A DNA stretch of 64,000 bases. Source: Gerris lacustris (taxonomy: Eukaryota; Arthropoda; Insecta; Hemiptera; Gerridae). The position numbers and the translations under genes are program-made. The notes beneath the pieces are model-generated. The model worked only from the letters and a program-made list of their open reading frames with translations. It searched no databases and was not told the origin of the DNA. Positions 1 to 12,290 of the stretch are shown in pieces; position 1 is the first letter of the stretch, and each line of letters begins with the position of its first letter. The DNA lies in assembly GCA_951217055.1 (NCBI GenBank), contig OX578280.1:42597882-42661881 (forward strand), written 5' to 3'.

Positions 1-143
1 TCAGGAAAATCGAGGGAGAGCCAATAAAAGCTCGAGATTTTGACAGCTGACCTTCTAAACTTTAAACACTTGAGCTCTCATTGGCTTCCTATTCCCACCC
101 TATTCATTTTGATTTTCCCGAGCTGTCAAAACTTAAAAGTCAT
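1..143. repeat. Truncated copy of the TGTCAAAAGTCA MITE family
   Basis: Contains GAGAGCCAATAAAAGCTCGAG and later GAGCTCTCATTGGCTTCC in inverted order, and ends near GAGCTGTCAAAACTT. The left end is cut by the window. It shares the words GAGCCAATGA, GGCCAACT and TGTCAAAA with the better copies at 6567, 9649 and 32852. Confidence 0.5.
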
Positions 144-2331
144 TAAGTACAGACTGTACCTCATTATCACTAATTCGGTGGTATTAATTCTCTTATGGTA
201 GGCCATAAATTTCAAATTTGGTTATTTAAAGACACTTTAACACATAATATATGTTCTATTCTAGTAAGATTTTTTTTTTTTGGTTAGTTACCTATTGAGT
301 TTTCCGTGCTCATTATCTTTTTTATTAGAAGGTGTTTATAAATTTTAGCAGATGAAAAAAATCATGGCCCTGTCCCAGCTCAATTAGTTACAGCGCAATT
401 AGTTATCAGGACAATTAGTTACAGGAATATCAGGAGTCCTCAGTTCGATTCTTGGTGGTAGATCACTATTTAATTTGATGGTCTCTCTTTTCTCTTTAAT
501 ACTAATTTATTGACAACAAACTATCTACCAAACTCCATGGTACAACAGCCCTGGAGGGCCTAGGCCAGCCAAAGGGCTTATACTGCTCTATGATGCCTAT
601 GACTCATGTGTATATAATGAATAATGAGGTTGACTCGGTGTTAGTGTATTCCATCAGCTGCATAAGCCTTACGCAATTGCCATACAAAACCAGTTTGTTA
701 CCAATTCACATATTTAGCTACCCATATGCCAGTGCTATGTAGTCACCGAGCAGGGGGAGGGGCAGGGCCTAGTTCGGGCATTGAACCCAGATTTGTGGTT
801 TCCCATCAAAGTTGTGGCCATGCCTGATGATGTTTAACTTCATTGATAGAAGAGCCAACTGCTCGAATGACCAACTGCCAATGAGCTACTACAGCCCCTA
901 ACATATTCAAAGTCAACTATAGGCAGTGCTTGATTTCTAGAAATTGAGGTGCCGGAACTACAACCTACCCTCTCCCCCCCCCCCCCCCCCCCGGGAAAAA
1001 TTTGAAAAATAAACGTTCAAAAACAGCATTTTAAGCAGTTTTAGACATAAACCCACACTCTTAGTGCCGGTAATTTTTTTATTTATTTATCAGAGAGAGA
1101 GGTCCCGGAACGCTGTTCCGCCTCAAATCGAGCCCTGACTATAGGTATAAAGCAACTTTAAACAAAATAAGTCCTTTATGTCCCATTTCTGATACTGAGT
1201 TTAGCTCATCACAGCAAATTCCATTTGTCCACCAATTACCTAAGGCCAACAAATAAAACTAGGGTTTCCACTTTGGAAGGCTGTCTTACAAAGTGGATAT
1301 CCAGTGTAAGCCCTCCATGCAATCAAAATAAAGTAGATACCCAATCCTTAATTAAATTGCCCCTACCCGGATATAATAACCGGATTTAAAAATCAAATTA
1401 GGGAGTATTCCAGTCAGTCAACATATCATAAAATGTATGAGCTGGTCTTTACACCAATTCGTATAAGTTGTTCAACAATTTGGCTACACAACAAATTCCA
1501 ACCTGTATGTGGAGGCCCATAGTTAAATTAAAATATTGGTTAAATCGACGCTTTTTTCCCGCTATGACACAAAATTTGCCTATAATATAAAATATCCCCA
1601 AAATTAATAAAAAAAAAAATTATTACAATTTTTTTTTTAAATACATTTTTATTGATAACTCAAACAAAAGATAAATTTAATGTTTGTGCCTTTAAGTGTT
1701 TCACTTGTGTTGGTATCTTCTAATAGATCTAATGTATAGTCATATCTTTTAAAAAAAAATAAGGATAATTGGGAACACTTAATTTCATCCAACCAACAAG
1801 CTCATTATATATTTTTTATTATTAATTATAATTTCTAGAAATTATGATTTTTTTTTAACATCAAAGCATTTTTTTGTAAATAATATAATAATTTATTAAT
1901 AAGTAAAAATATTAATTTACATACGGTATAGTCTTTAATCATAATATAAATTAACATATTAATATTCTTTTTTTTTAACATATTTAAAAAAAATAAATAT
2001 ATATATATAATAATAAGAGACGATATTAATTTTTAATTAAGACTTAGAAACATAATATAAATGATCAACAATTTTTTAATTTTAACTAAACAATTATTGA
2101 TAACTAAGATGATATGTAAGAAACATTGTTTTATGTACATATGGTACTTTTTACGTATGAGGTAAATGGGAAAATACATAAGGAATTTAAAAATAATTGC
2201 TTGATACTGTTGAATATTATTGGCATATAAATTTTACAAGTTGTTAGCACACCTTCAATTATCATAATTCATATAGTTGTACCACAATTTTTTTGTGGTT
2301 TGGTGGGCTTGTTGTTCAATACAATATTCAC
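144..2331. other. Gene-free AT-rich DNA downstream of the LYSMD gene
   Basis: No coding exon is recognised. The stretch holds a SINE relic near 735-900, a C-tract near 975-992 and, after 1560, very AT-rich low-complexity DNA with A and T runs. Confidence 0.6.
735..900 (-). repeat. Degenerate tRNA-derived SINE
   Basis: On the minus strand, the box A-like TAGCTCATTGGCAGTTGG near 880 is followed by the box B-like GGGTTCAATGCCC near 785. Order and spacing (about 100 bases) fit a diverged tRNA-headed SINE. Confidence 0.5.
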
Positions 2332-2538
2332 TTAATAACAGATAAGGGGTCCCCAGTAGCTCATTGCTATCGCACATGCATGTTTCCACAAGAGGTGCCA
2401 TGCTAGGTATTCACCAAGTATCACCAGTACTGACCTAGATTTTTCCTCAAAGGCGCAAAAGTACATTTTGTACAATAGACTCATCCGACCTTCTTTTTTA
2501 CTGTTCTTCTGTAAGTCCTGATGTCTTCTGGCACTCAA
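2332..2538 (-). other. Unassigned 68-codon reading frame, probably repeat-derived
   Basis: A frame of ordinary base composition in AT-rich surroundings, with the segment ARRHQDLQKNSKKEGRMSLL and then YKMYFCAFEEKSRSVLVILG. I do not recognise the product. There are no matching exons nearby, so a decayed transposon piece is more likely than a gene. Confidence 0.25.
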
Positions 2539-2862
2539 GTATTAGTACTTAAAGCATAAAAAGCATTTGGTCAATATATGCTGGACATTTATCCATATAG
2601 TGTGGTCTGGTATCTCCCCTTTTTTGTTTGCTTTATGATAAAATTTAATTTGAAAAAATCTACAGATACTAATGTTCGGTCAAGTTAGGTGACTTGAAAT
2701 GACCTGAACCATTCAGAAAATAGATTTTGAGCCCTGTTAACTAGTTGCTAATATCTTCTTCTTGCATTTGTCGGCATTCTGAGAGCTTGTTCCAGATCTT
2801 TATTTCTAATTTTGGTAGGTGAGAGTAAAGTGAAGATATAGTTTTAGTTTTGCCAGTAATAC

Positions 2863-3098
2863 CAGTGGCGTAACTATGGGCCCGCATTGCGGGGGGGCCC
2901 CTGGTGCCAGAGGGGCCCCCAAATCCAATGTACAAAAGCCGATAGGGGCCCCCTATAAAGGATAAAGGCCCCCTATGGGATCAGATCTGAACGCCGCAAG
3001 CTTTTTTATTTTTTTTTTTTGCTCATCAATTTTCTTTTGCTGAGGGGCCCCCAAAAAGTTCTTGCGGGGGGGCCCCCACTACCCTAGCTACGCCACTG
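2863..3098. mobile_element. hAT-type MITE with 8 bp target duplication
   Basis: Begins CAGTGGCGTAACTA and ends TAGCTACGCCACTG. It is flanked on both sides by AGTAATAC (2855-2862 and 3099-3106). The 8 bp duplication and CAGTGGCG termini point to the hAT superfamily. The interior is rich in GGGGCCCCC words and has no coding capacity. Confidence 0.85.
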
Positions 3099-3106
3099 AG
3101 TAATAC

Positions 3107-3955
3107 TATGTTGTTTATTCATCAATCAAACTACATCTCTAATCATCCCGTACCATAACTATTAAACTTTTGGCAATTATTATGTTTAACTAATATCTTT
3201 CAATGACAACTTAATATTAAAATGTATTCAAATATGTTTGTTGTTATCAATTAAAAGAATAGTCAAGCAATTATTTCAATAATAACTAAAAAAAAAAAAA
3301 AAAAATCTAATCTAGAAAATAAAAATAATAAACTGGAAATAAATTTGACTGAAAAAAGTACAACCATCGAGTAATTGTTTATTCGCATTACCTAATAAAA
3401 GTCATAAAATATATTTAATAATATTCATCAGTGAAATTTATTATATAATTTATTTATATTACTTAATGCATCATGGTCAGCTTTTAAAGGTGGTTCTGGC
3501 ACAATCTTTAAAGAACTACGTTCTCAAAACCTACATCTAAATTCTCAAATTTAATATTGTTTAACATATAATTTCATTTTCCTAATTCCTTTTTACTTTC
3601 TGGATATTATAAAGGGTCGTCGAAAAAGGTGTCTGTAATTTAAAGTAATTTACTTTAAAATCAGGCTTTTTCGATGACCCTTATATGTTACCCATTACTT
3701 AACATTTCATTAATTTGTTTACTTTAATTCAATAATATATTGAGAGAAATTGTTATATTTATTAGATTTTGAGAACTGCATGTCTTCTAAAAGTCCTTGC
3801 CATCTCTCTTGATTGTGCAATAAATACTTCATGCTTTCTTTTACGCCTAAAACAACCCAACATTAAGTTATCAAAGGACATAGTACTCGTAGGGGAGAGG
3901 GTTGTACGTACGACACATTTGTACCTAAGGAGGTTGCATATTATTACGGTTAAAC
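3107..3955. other. AT-rich spacer with no gene
   Basis: Low-complexity DNA with poly-A near 3290-3305. A 69-codon frame at 3769-3978 has no recognisable product and runs into a foldback insertion. The only clear structure is the small hairpin element at 3612-3681. Confidence 0.5.
3612..3681. mobile_element. 70 bp hairpin MITE
   Basis: Terminal inverted repeats AAGGGTCGTCGAAAAAG and CTTTTTCGATGACCCTT enclose a short palindromic centre (TTTAAAGTAATTTACTTTAAA). It is flanked by TATA/TATA, as expected of a mariner-like TA insertion. Confidence 0.6.
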
Positions 3956-3967
3956 TAAAAATATTTT

Positions 3968-4076
3968 CAAATTTTTAAGTTTTAGGTAGTATTCATACTA
4001 CGGAAAGATTAAATTTTACTTTAAATCAAATTATTTATTAACCCGTAGTTAATGATAATTATAATTTGATTTAAAG
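3968..4076 (-). mobile_element. tRNA-foldback retroposon, copy 1 (tail only)
   Basis: The antisense family tail (GTAGTATTCATACTACGGAAAG) meets its own inverted copy at TTATTAACCCGTAGTTAA. The tRNA part is missing. A 12 bp direct repeat TAAAAATATTTT flanks it (3956-3967 and 4077-4088). The long tail is on the left, so the sense strand is minus. Confidence 0.75.
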
Positions 4077-4088
4077 TAAAAATATTTT

Positions 4089-6341
4089 GTGCAGAGCCTA
4101 TATTTTTCTAGACTGCGCACAGTGTTTTATCCTACAGTAGTTAGTGATGTTTTGAATTTTTTATCATGGTTTTTAATTCCTTGTAATCATTTTTTAATCA
4201 TTGAGCCCATTATTATTCAGTTTAATATCATGATTGATATAATAGAGTCAAAATGGCGGGTTGTTGTACCAATGGAGATAGAAGAGTTTTGTACCTATAC
4301 CCTCCTTTCCACATGTCAGTAAAGGTTCGTTATCACACTACATATATTTTTTATATGTATAAATTTTACAATGAAGCTACTAAATGTTTTTTTTTTTTAT
4401 GTTATTGTTTATATAAGTTTATTTTTAAGTAAGTTGCTGTTTACCGATTTGTAATAACAACCAAAATGGTTTCGTTTAAGCAGTATATATACAACATTTT
4501 GTATTTGTAAATAAATAAAAATGTGTTCGGAAAAATATGTTTATTGTTTCTTCTAAATACCCTCAATCTTAACACCGGCTGTAGGTTGATCAAGGTGATG
4601 CATCTGAGGACAGGAAAAGTAGCTTTTTAAGCCCCAAAAGCTGTGATTTTGCACTGAATTTTGAAGTTTAAAAATACTAACGTTATCTTAATACACTAAC
4701 AGAAATGTAAGCCCTGTAAAAAATAGTTATTTTTGAGGGTTTAAAAAAAAAAAAAATTAAATTTTGTCCGTAGGTACAACAGTCTCCCCTACTCTGCCAC
4801 TTTCCTATCACATCTCCTAGATCATCATTGTAAAACATATTTTACCTCTTTGGGATTTGAACCAGATGTGCCTAAGTAAGGACATTGGTAACAGGAGAGT
4901 GTGATTATATTAAAACCGTATAGATTCACAATAACCACGGTGCTTGCTTTAACAGCCACATCTGTTTCATTCACATCTGTTCACATTCAACAGACCATCT
5001 ATGAATGAAGGTTGAGGTCATGGGTTCAATCCCACACTTTAGAACTTTGACTAACAAGGGTCACCAATTGATCACATTGTACCGCTCGGTGGTATATTGG
5101 TGAGTGAAGTGGCTCGACCCCATGCAGGGTAGTCAACAAGAATCCAAATTGCTGGGTACCCAAATTGGGGGTAACCCAATAGCTACTTGAGAATACCGAT
5201 CCTTCTTAAATATTTTTAATACACCAAAATTATTATTTAGAAAAAAAAAAAAAAAATCAAACATTCTAAATATGAATCCTCATTGAAAGATTTTAATAAA
5301 TAATTCAGTTTTATTTCCATTAAAAAAAAGTTAATAAATATAGTTTTCCTAGACAAGAAAAAGCATAAAATTCCATTAGCAATAACAAAGCTTCATAAAA
5401 TAAAAATAACAATTATCGTTCATAACGTATTTTTCTAACTTAAGACAATATCAATTTAAAGAAAATAGGTAAGAATGACAAAAATGCTTTTTGTTTTGCA
5501 CATGGTAACCATTAATAAAATTATTTATTTAATTATTATTTGTATTAACGTTTATTATATTTTTTAAAAACATTATTATTCAAACATAAAATGGATTAGG
5601 TTTTATAAGGCATACCAACATTACAATACATTGTCATACATATATATTTTTTTCCCACTTTTGTATGATGTGGATATTAACACTCAAAGCAGAGGTGGAG
5701 GGGAGGACATATATCTTCATCTAATATACATCAAAATAAACATTTTAATTTATTGTATGTTTTTTTTTTTTTTTTGTTTATAATTATAATTACAAAATAT
5801 TTTTTTTTTTTAAATTTATAAAATATTTATTTTAGTTTTTAACAAAAGTAGGCAACAGTTATTTGCTATCTATCTAAGTTCTTTTTCTTAACACACAAAA
5901 AACCAATTTATTTTTTACATGGTCTCTATCAGACAGATATGATTTAAGTACAAACGATAACATTTATGAAAAATTATATGGATACTATTTGAATACATTT
6001 TTCTATTTCTTTTTTACAATTAAATACATAATATATTATATTTATGGTTATTATTTAACCAAATATTATTATTATTAAGGTTTGAGTAGAACAAAAAAAA
6101 CTAAGATTATAATAAAAAATATAATATTTCTTTTAAATAAATATTCCATTCTGTACTTTGTCCATTATCTTCAATATATTACTGAATAAATTTAGTTTTA
6201 ACCCTCCATCAGATGCAATTAATCTTTGATATTAGGAGACTACATTTCTGTCTGCCAGGGTTCTGTGTTTCACAGTACATGGCTTCCTGACTCTTCACTA
6301 TACCTCTGCAAAGCTAACACAATTTTATTTTTAGTATGCTT
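4089..6341. other. Gene-free AT-rich DNA with a SINE relic
   Basis: No exon is recognised. Around 4975-5180 a box B-like GGTCATGGGTTCAATCCC is followed by CATTGTACCGCTCGGTGGTA, part of which (CATTGTACCGC) recurs in the SINE at 62213. From 5200 onward the DNA is very AT-rich. Confidence 0.5.
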
Positions 6342-6349
6342 TAAGACTG

Positions 6350-6513
6350 CAGTGGCGTACCAAGGTCTTGTGGCACCCGGGGCGGAATATTATCTTGTCA
6401 CCCCTCAGAACGATTTTGGGTTGTTTTTTTTCTTTCTACCACACTGACACCCCTTAAGGCTTATGGCACCCGGGGCGGCCCGCCCCCCACGCACCCGCCT
6501 TGGTACGCCACTG
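6350..6513. mobile_element. hAT-type MITE with 8 bp target duplication
   Basis: Begins CAGTGGCGTACCAAGG and ends CCTTGGTACGCCACTG, a perfect 16 bp inverted repeat. TAAGACTG flanks it on both sides (6342-6349 and 6514-6521). It shares the CAGTGGCGTA end with the element at 2863, but the interior (CACCCGGGGCGG) is different. Confidence 0.9.
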
Positions 6514-6566
6514 TAAGACTGCAATAGAATATACTACTGAGAGAGTATACTATATACTATTCTTAT

Positions 6567-6713
6567 AGTATTGACTTTTGACAGCGTAGGAAAATAAAAA
6601 TGTAGAGCGGAGCCAATGAAAGCACTGGATTTTAAATTCGAGAAGGTCAGGCCAACTAGGTAAATAAATTTCCTCACATAGGTTGGCCAACCTGAATGTC
6701 AAAAGTCAATACT
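6567..6713. mobile_element. MITE of the TGTCAAAAGTCA family
   Basis: Perfect 17 bp terminal inverted repeats AGTATTGACTTTTGACA and TGTCAAAAGTCAATACT. The interior words GAGCCAATGAAAG, GGCCAACTAGG and GGTTGGCCAA are shared with the copies at 9649 and 32852. Confidence 0.8.
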
Positions 6714-9648
6714 TATTGTAAGTAAGTAATACATGGTAAATTTATCTTTATAAATCTCTAGTAATAGAAGTATTACAAGTATTACTATAGTCCCCAATTT
6801 TCCAATTCAAATCTATTTTAGAGAACTAATCTACTAATCTGTCAGATTAATTGCACCTGATCGTATTCTATTTTCTTTCTTATCCTATTGTATTAAAATA
6901 AATAAACATAATCTCAAATAAATAATTTACTAAACTGGAATGTTTTAAGAAATTATTTCAATAGTAAAATTAAATGAATCGCATGTTTTTGTTCTAATCT
7001 CTCAGATGAGCTGAGCTTGCCTTAGGATTTACATTGTGCCCGACGGAGGGTTAAAAATACTCCTTACCCAACTCAAATTTTAGTCATAGTCAGTAACTAG
7101 AAGATATTGTATAATTTTTTTAAAGGGGTGTTGAGAGAACTGGGAAGCCTGGTTCATATCCCTGGGCACGGACTACCAAAAGAGGTCACGTCTGACTCAT
7201 AGTTTTTAAAAATTTAATTTAATTTGTTTGTCTTTTTCGTTTTACTTGTTTTTTAAAGTTTGTTATTAAGCTACTGAATTAAGAAAAAAAAGATTAAATT
7301 GTCGTTGGAGGCCAGTATCGTTATGTCCTTAAAGCAGAGTATTCTTCTTCCTCCCCTGATCATAAATCAAAATGGTTACAGATACTTTTTTTATAACTTG
7401 CCAGAAAAGGAAGTCATTTGCTCATTTTTTAAAAAACACTCGTAGATTATTCTAAAAAGTTACCAGGCTCCTGCATAGCCAAGTGGTAGAGATACCTACG
7501 TAGGGTAAGCCAAGTCTACTAGAGCAACTCTGCCACAAACCAAAGACAAAACACTGACTTATCTGGTGAGTTAGAATCCCAGAGAGGTGAGGCGTGATCA
7601 TCCTGCAATAACCTAATCATGTGTTTATCAGCATGTAAAAGAAACAACAAAAAATTATAAGTAACAAGTACAGTTGGTTTTTGACTTAGTACCAATTTAA
7701 ATATTCATTATTATTATTATTATTATTTTTAAACAGGTATTTAAAACAAAAATTTTGTGCGACTGCCATTATTAATGACTTGGATGATCTCAGAACATGA
7801 GACATGAGTGAAAGACCAGTGTCGAGTTTTTAAAAAAAATTAGTAACTTTTCATGTTTCTTTCTAATAATTACTTGATTATATAATTTCTTTTATAAATA
7901 CCTATATGGAATAGATAAAAGAACCGAATATATATTATGTAGAATAGAAGGCAATTTATTGGTACTTTTACAATGATAGTTTACATTACATATATATTAT
8001 TACATTAATATACTGCTAAACACAATTACACATACCTTTCTTTAATGAAAAATAATATTTTCAACATTTTCCTGTATATTATGTTGATTTAGGTTTAAAT
8101 AATAAAATAAAGATAAAAACAAAATAGAATATGTAATCTTTTATTTATATTTAAAAAAAAAATGAAAATCAAAGAAACTTATAAGAAATCAAGTAAAGGT
8201 ATTAGGTGTTGCAACTTTCAAGCAGCCATTTTCATTTAAAACAAAATAAAAATATGGCTAGTTAAAGTTGAAAATTAAAAAAAAAAAATTGAGGAGAATC
8301 TACAAAGAAGATTTTATAAAGAGAAGAAAAGAGATGAGTGGAGGAGTATGATTTTTAAACATTAGGAATCTCAAGAATGTCATCCTTACATGGAATATTT
8401 TGAGTATTAGGGGTGCTTTGAACCCTACAACAATCTTTAATTATAATATCAACTAATAGCTTATAAACCAAACTTATTTATTAATTTGAAAAGGGTATGC
8501 ATTTTTTTGCCGTGGCAAATACATTTCATAAATACCTGTATAATGGATACACAAATATATCTACATAAAAAAATAATAGTTTAATATGGATTATGCAGTA
8601 AATTTTTGACCATTTCAACTATGTTCAAATTAACATAATGGTTTTGATAATTAAAAATGGTTTATGCTGGGATATATTGAGTTGCAATTATCCTAATTAT
8701 TCCTTTGGTTCTGAACCATACAGAGTGTCAATTGTTCAAATATTTTGAATGACCCTTTTTTCATTCATTTATGCATTCAAGTAAATTTTGGACTTACTTT
8801 CGAATTATTAACTTTTGACTTCAAACCTTTACTCAAACGAGTTGCTAAGAATGTAACTCAGTCATACCTTTACATGAAACAATGTATAAATGGTTTTTGC
8901 CTTATCCTGAACAAATCCTAAAATACTGAAAAAGCAACTTAACACTTGGAGGAACGAGATAGCCCCTCAGAAGCTAAGTTCTTCTAGTCTTTTGTCTCCA
9001 GTTGAGTTAGAAAATATGAAGAAGGGATTTTTACTACAAAGAAATTAAGAAAATTAGAGAACTATTGTTAAGAAAAGTAGGGTTTTATGGTACTCAGGTT
9101 GGCCAACTTAAGTGAGAGAAAAAATTAGAACGACCAGGCCATTTATTAGAGGTTCTTCAGTGGCATTTTAGTTTGTCTTGTTGGCCCGACCTACAAACCG
9201 TCAAAATCTCAAGCTCTCATTGGCTACCCATCCAAATTTTTAGAATCTACCGTGGTGTCATCAAAACCCTCCTTTTCTTAGCAATATTATAATTGCTTTT
9301 TTTTCTTTTTCTTTAAATTGTGTTTCTTTAAATTGTTTTTCTTTAAATTCTTAACACCCCTACATCATGAATGTTTTTTTTTTTTTTCAATGTTTTAATA
9401 AATATATAATAATTACATTTTGATTCTGAATCTTGGGCTCTAACAATGAAAACAGAAAGTTCCAAGATCAATGATGTTTAAATTAATCTTCGTTTGTAAA
9501 TTATATTTCTAAAGAAGCAATTAGGCCACTAATTTGAGCCCTGTATACTAACCCTGAATGGAGTAAAGCCACTCCACACACGGGAATACAGTCAAAGCAA
9601 ATATGGTGTGAACAATAGTGAGCCATAAAGCAAAGTGTACAGTTTACA
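6714..9648. other. Gene-free AT-rich DNA
   Basis: Holds the SINE at 7466 and a decayed piece of the TGTCAAAAGTCA MITE family near 9100-9260 (GGTTGGCCAACTTAAG, GCTCTCATTGGCTACC). No coding exon is recognised. Confidence 0.5.
7466..7640 (+). repeat. tRNA-derived SINE
   Basis: Box A CATAGCCAAGTGGTAGAG at about 7474 and a diverged box B GTGAGTTAGAATCCC at about 7566, followed by AGAGAGGTGAGG. That same body word follows the box B of the SINE relic at 57225-57395, so the two are probably one family. Confidence 0.65.
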
Positions 9649-9827
9649 CGTTATGAGTTGTGAATTTTGACAGCGTGGCGAAATCCAAATGAGAGGTCAG
9701 GATTTTTAATTCTAGAAGGTCGGGCCAACTAGGCAAACAAAAATGACACTAGCCCCACCCCTCCCACAGGCTTTTTTTTCTCATTTAGGTTGGCCAATCT
9801 GAGTGTCAAAAGTCACAACTCATAACG
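9649..9827. mobile_element. MITE of the TGTCAAAAGTCA family
   Basis: Terminal inverted repeats of 24 bp with one mismatch: CGTTATGAGTTGTGA at the left end, TCACAACTCATAACG at the right. The interior carries GGTCGGGCCAACTAGGCAAA and CCTCCCACAGG, also found at 32852-33045. Confidence 0.85.
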
Positions 9828-12040
9828 CGCATACTATAGGCATGGGATCTAACCTGTGATCTCAAAATTGATTTATAGGTACCTAAGTTGTATTGATCAG
9901 TTCCATAAGGACCACTGTTACTTTGAACTCCCTAAACATTTATAGTATTTCTTTGATTATATGGATGCCTCTAGTGCGCAATTACCAATACATTTTTTTT
10001 TTGCACTCCTTAAAAGTTTAAGAGTTATCACAGCCAAATTTTTTTCATACACATTAACCTAGTTGATCTACAATAATACCCTTATATAAAATCAAAATAA
10101 GTCGCAGACCAAAACTGTCAACCATTAACAAGAAAATACCGATAAAAGTATCTTTGCAATTTCGGTTTAATCCCTGAAACCATTTTTTTATAGAATTAAT
10201 AACTGGACAAAGAACAAAATTATAATCCAACAAATTATAATAACTATAATCAACCATATTTTCACAGTTATAATTGTAGTAAAATTATAAATAATTATAC
10301 TCAAATTTAATTACAAAAATATAAATTAAATATGAACAATTAATAAAACAAAATGTTACACCTACTCAGAGAGGCTTATTGTTAGTTGTTTCTTGATATT
10401 CTATTAGTCAAACAACAGAACAATAGGAAAATCTTACAATTAAAATAATAATAATAGTAAAAAAAAATCAGTATAGCCAATATCTCTAATCTCTGATTAA
10501 GTGGTTTATTTTTTTACAATAAAAAAAGTCAAGACCCTTCTTGTTAAACTTCCTTAAGAAAAAAAAACTTCCTTTTTTTGTTATATTTTATTTTATTTTT
10601 TATTTGTTTTTTTTTTCTTCTTCTTAACATTATATTAATATCAAACAAAACAACAAACTGTGTAACAAAATGTTCTTCAACTTTGGTACAAATTAAACGT
10701 AATATAATTAAATCAATCTAATAATTATTATTTTTTGGCCTATTTACAATGGAAAGAACAAACAAAAAAAAATCTTATGCATAAAGTTTTAACAAAAGTT
10801 TAAATGAGCAAAAAAAAAAGTACAAACATATATCATACATAATATCTAACTAAAGATTATAAATAAATTCAAATTAAATGTTAATATTTGTATTTCTAAT
10901 GAGATGAAATAATTAACAATGTTCGAAAAACTTACAGGAAATAAATCAAACACAAAAACAACTTGCACCATTTAGAAATGATTAATTATTTTGGTATGGA
11001 AAAAAATAAAATAATAAACAGATATAATACAAATTAATTTATTGTTGTTAGTATTTCACTTGGTATATTTTTTAAAACAGGAAAAAAAACTCCTAACCAA
11101 TGTACATTTGAAAATAGTGTAAGGCTTTTCTTTTGGCAAATATTGTAAATCTAGATTTTAATTTTTGTTGTACGTGAAACAACCAGAGTGCAAAAATGAA
11201 CTAAATTAGCATTTTATGTTGTTGAGACTTAAAGGGTAGTTTTGTGAACTTTTAATCTAAAATTCTAGTTGTTGCGGATTTACAAAGTTTTTAAACTTTA
11301 TTGCCACAAGAAGTTTGAGTAATATCATCCTGGAAATATATACAGCAAAACTCTGTCTAAGCTGGAAAGCCACGGTTCCAGAAAAATCTTAGTTATCTTA
11401 GGCAGTATATTTATTACATAGAAAAAAACACTGTTCCAAGAAAAATGTCCACCTAAGCAGCTTTCATCTGTACATAGAATTGGCTATATCTAAAAAAATC
11501 TTGAATTTAGCATTGACAAACTTAGAATAACAATGCATATATCAAAAAAGTATAAAGCCAAAAAGGATCTAATGAAAGCACCATTTTTTTTTTCAGCGCC
11601 ATCTCAGTTGGGCGAACTAGACAAACAAAAAAAAAAGTCACTCACTGCTCACTATTCTAGGGTATTTAGGAGTTGTTTTAGTTCATACGACAACTTCAAA
11701 CCTCCAATAGTACTAGTGTATGTGTTTCTTTCTTCCCATACGTCGGCAATAGAATATTTGAAATTAAGACTAGTGTAAAGTCTTTTCTTTTTAACATAAT
11801 AGTGTAGACTTATTTTTCCAAAATAGTTTAAAGTCATTAATTTCTTATTGTTTTATTTTTAAATTTACCGGTTTTTATTATTATTTTGATTTTTATCAAA
11901 TAAAAATAAATAATAATTACAACGATAAACAATAATATTGGGAAAGTTTTGAATTCAAAAACATAAAACAGTCTTTAATAGAGTACAAAAATACATTCTT
12001 TCGATAGAAACAAAATATATAGGAGAGGTATTGACAGCTG
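9828..12040. other. 3' flank of the LYSMD gene
   Basis: AT-rich and without recognisable exons. A fragment of the TGTCAAAAGTCA MITE family lies near 11565-11640. An AATAAA on the minus strand at 11852-11857, about 185 bases past the stop, is one of several possible polyadenylation signals for the LYSMD gene. Confidence 0.45.
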
Positions 12041-12290
12041 CTAGAGCTCAAAAATAGAGTCTTGAGTCTCTTCTAAACGCTGCAACGAGTTTCTTATCCG
12101 TCGATCTCTGGTGACGACCGTAGGTAAGTCTGAGGTACCATTGCAGAGCGGTTGATGTTCTGGTCGATCGAAGCGCTTGCAACCATCGCTAGCTACCAAG
12201 TCCTGTCTCTCAGCTTGCCGTTGCTGCTTCATACGGGACATGGCACTCTGGTGCTTTAGGAATATACAGTCATCTTCAGTACTCATAAAC
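12041..12290 (-). CDS. LYSMD2: LYSMD exon 3: C-terminal tail
   Basis: Acceptor TGTTAG after a T-rich tract. The first base completes a glutamine codon, then FMSTEDDCIFLKHQSAMSRM to LEETQDSIFEL and TAG at 12041-12043. The exon is GC-richer than its flanks and phase-matched to exon 2 across an 18.4 kb intron. The C-terminal resemblance to LYSMD1 (a short acidic run and IFxL) supports the join. Confidence 0.9.
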
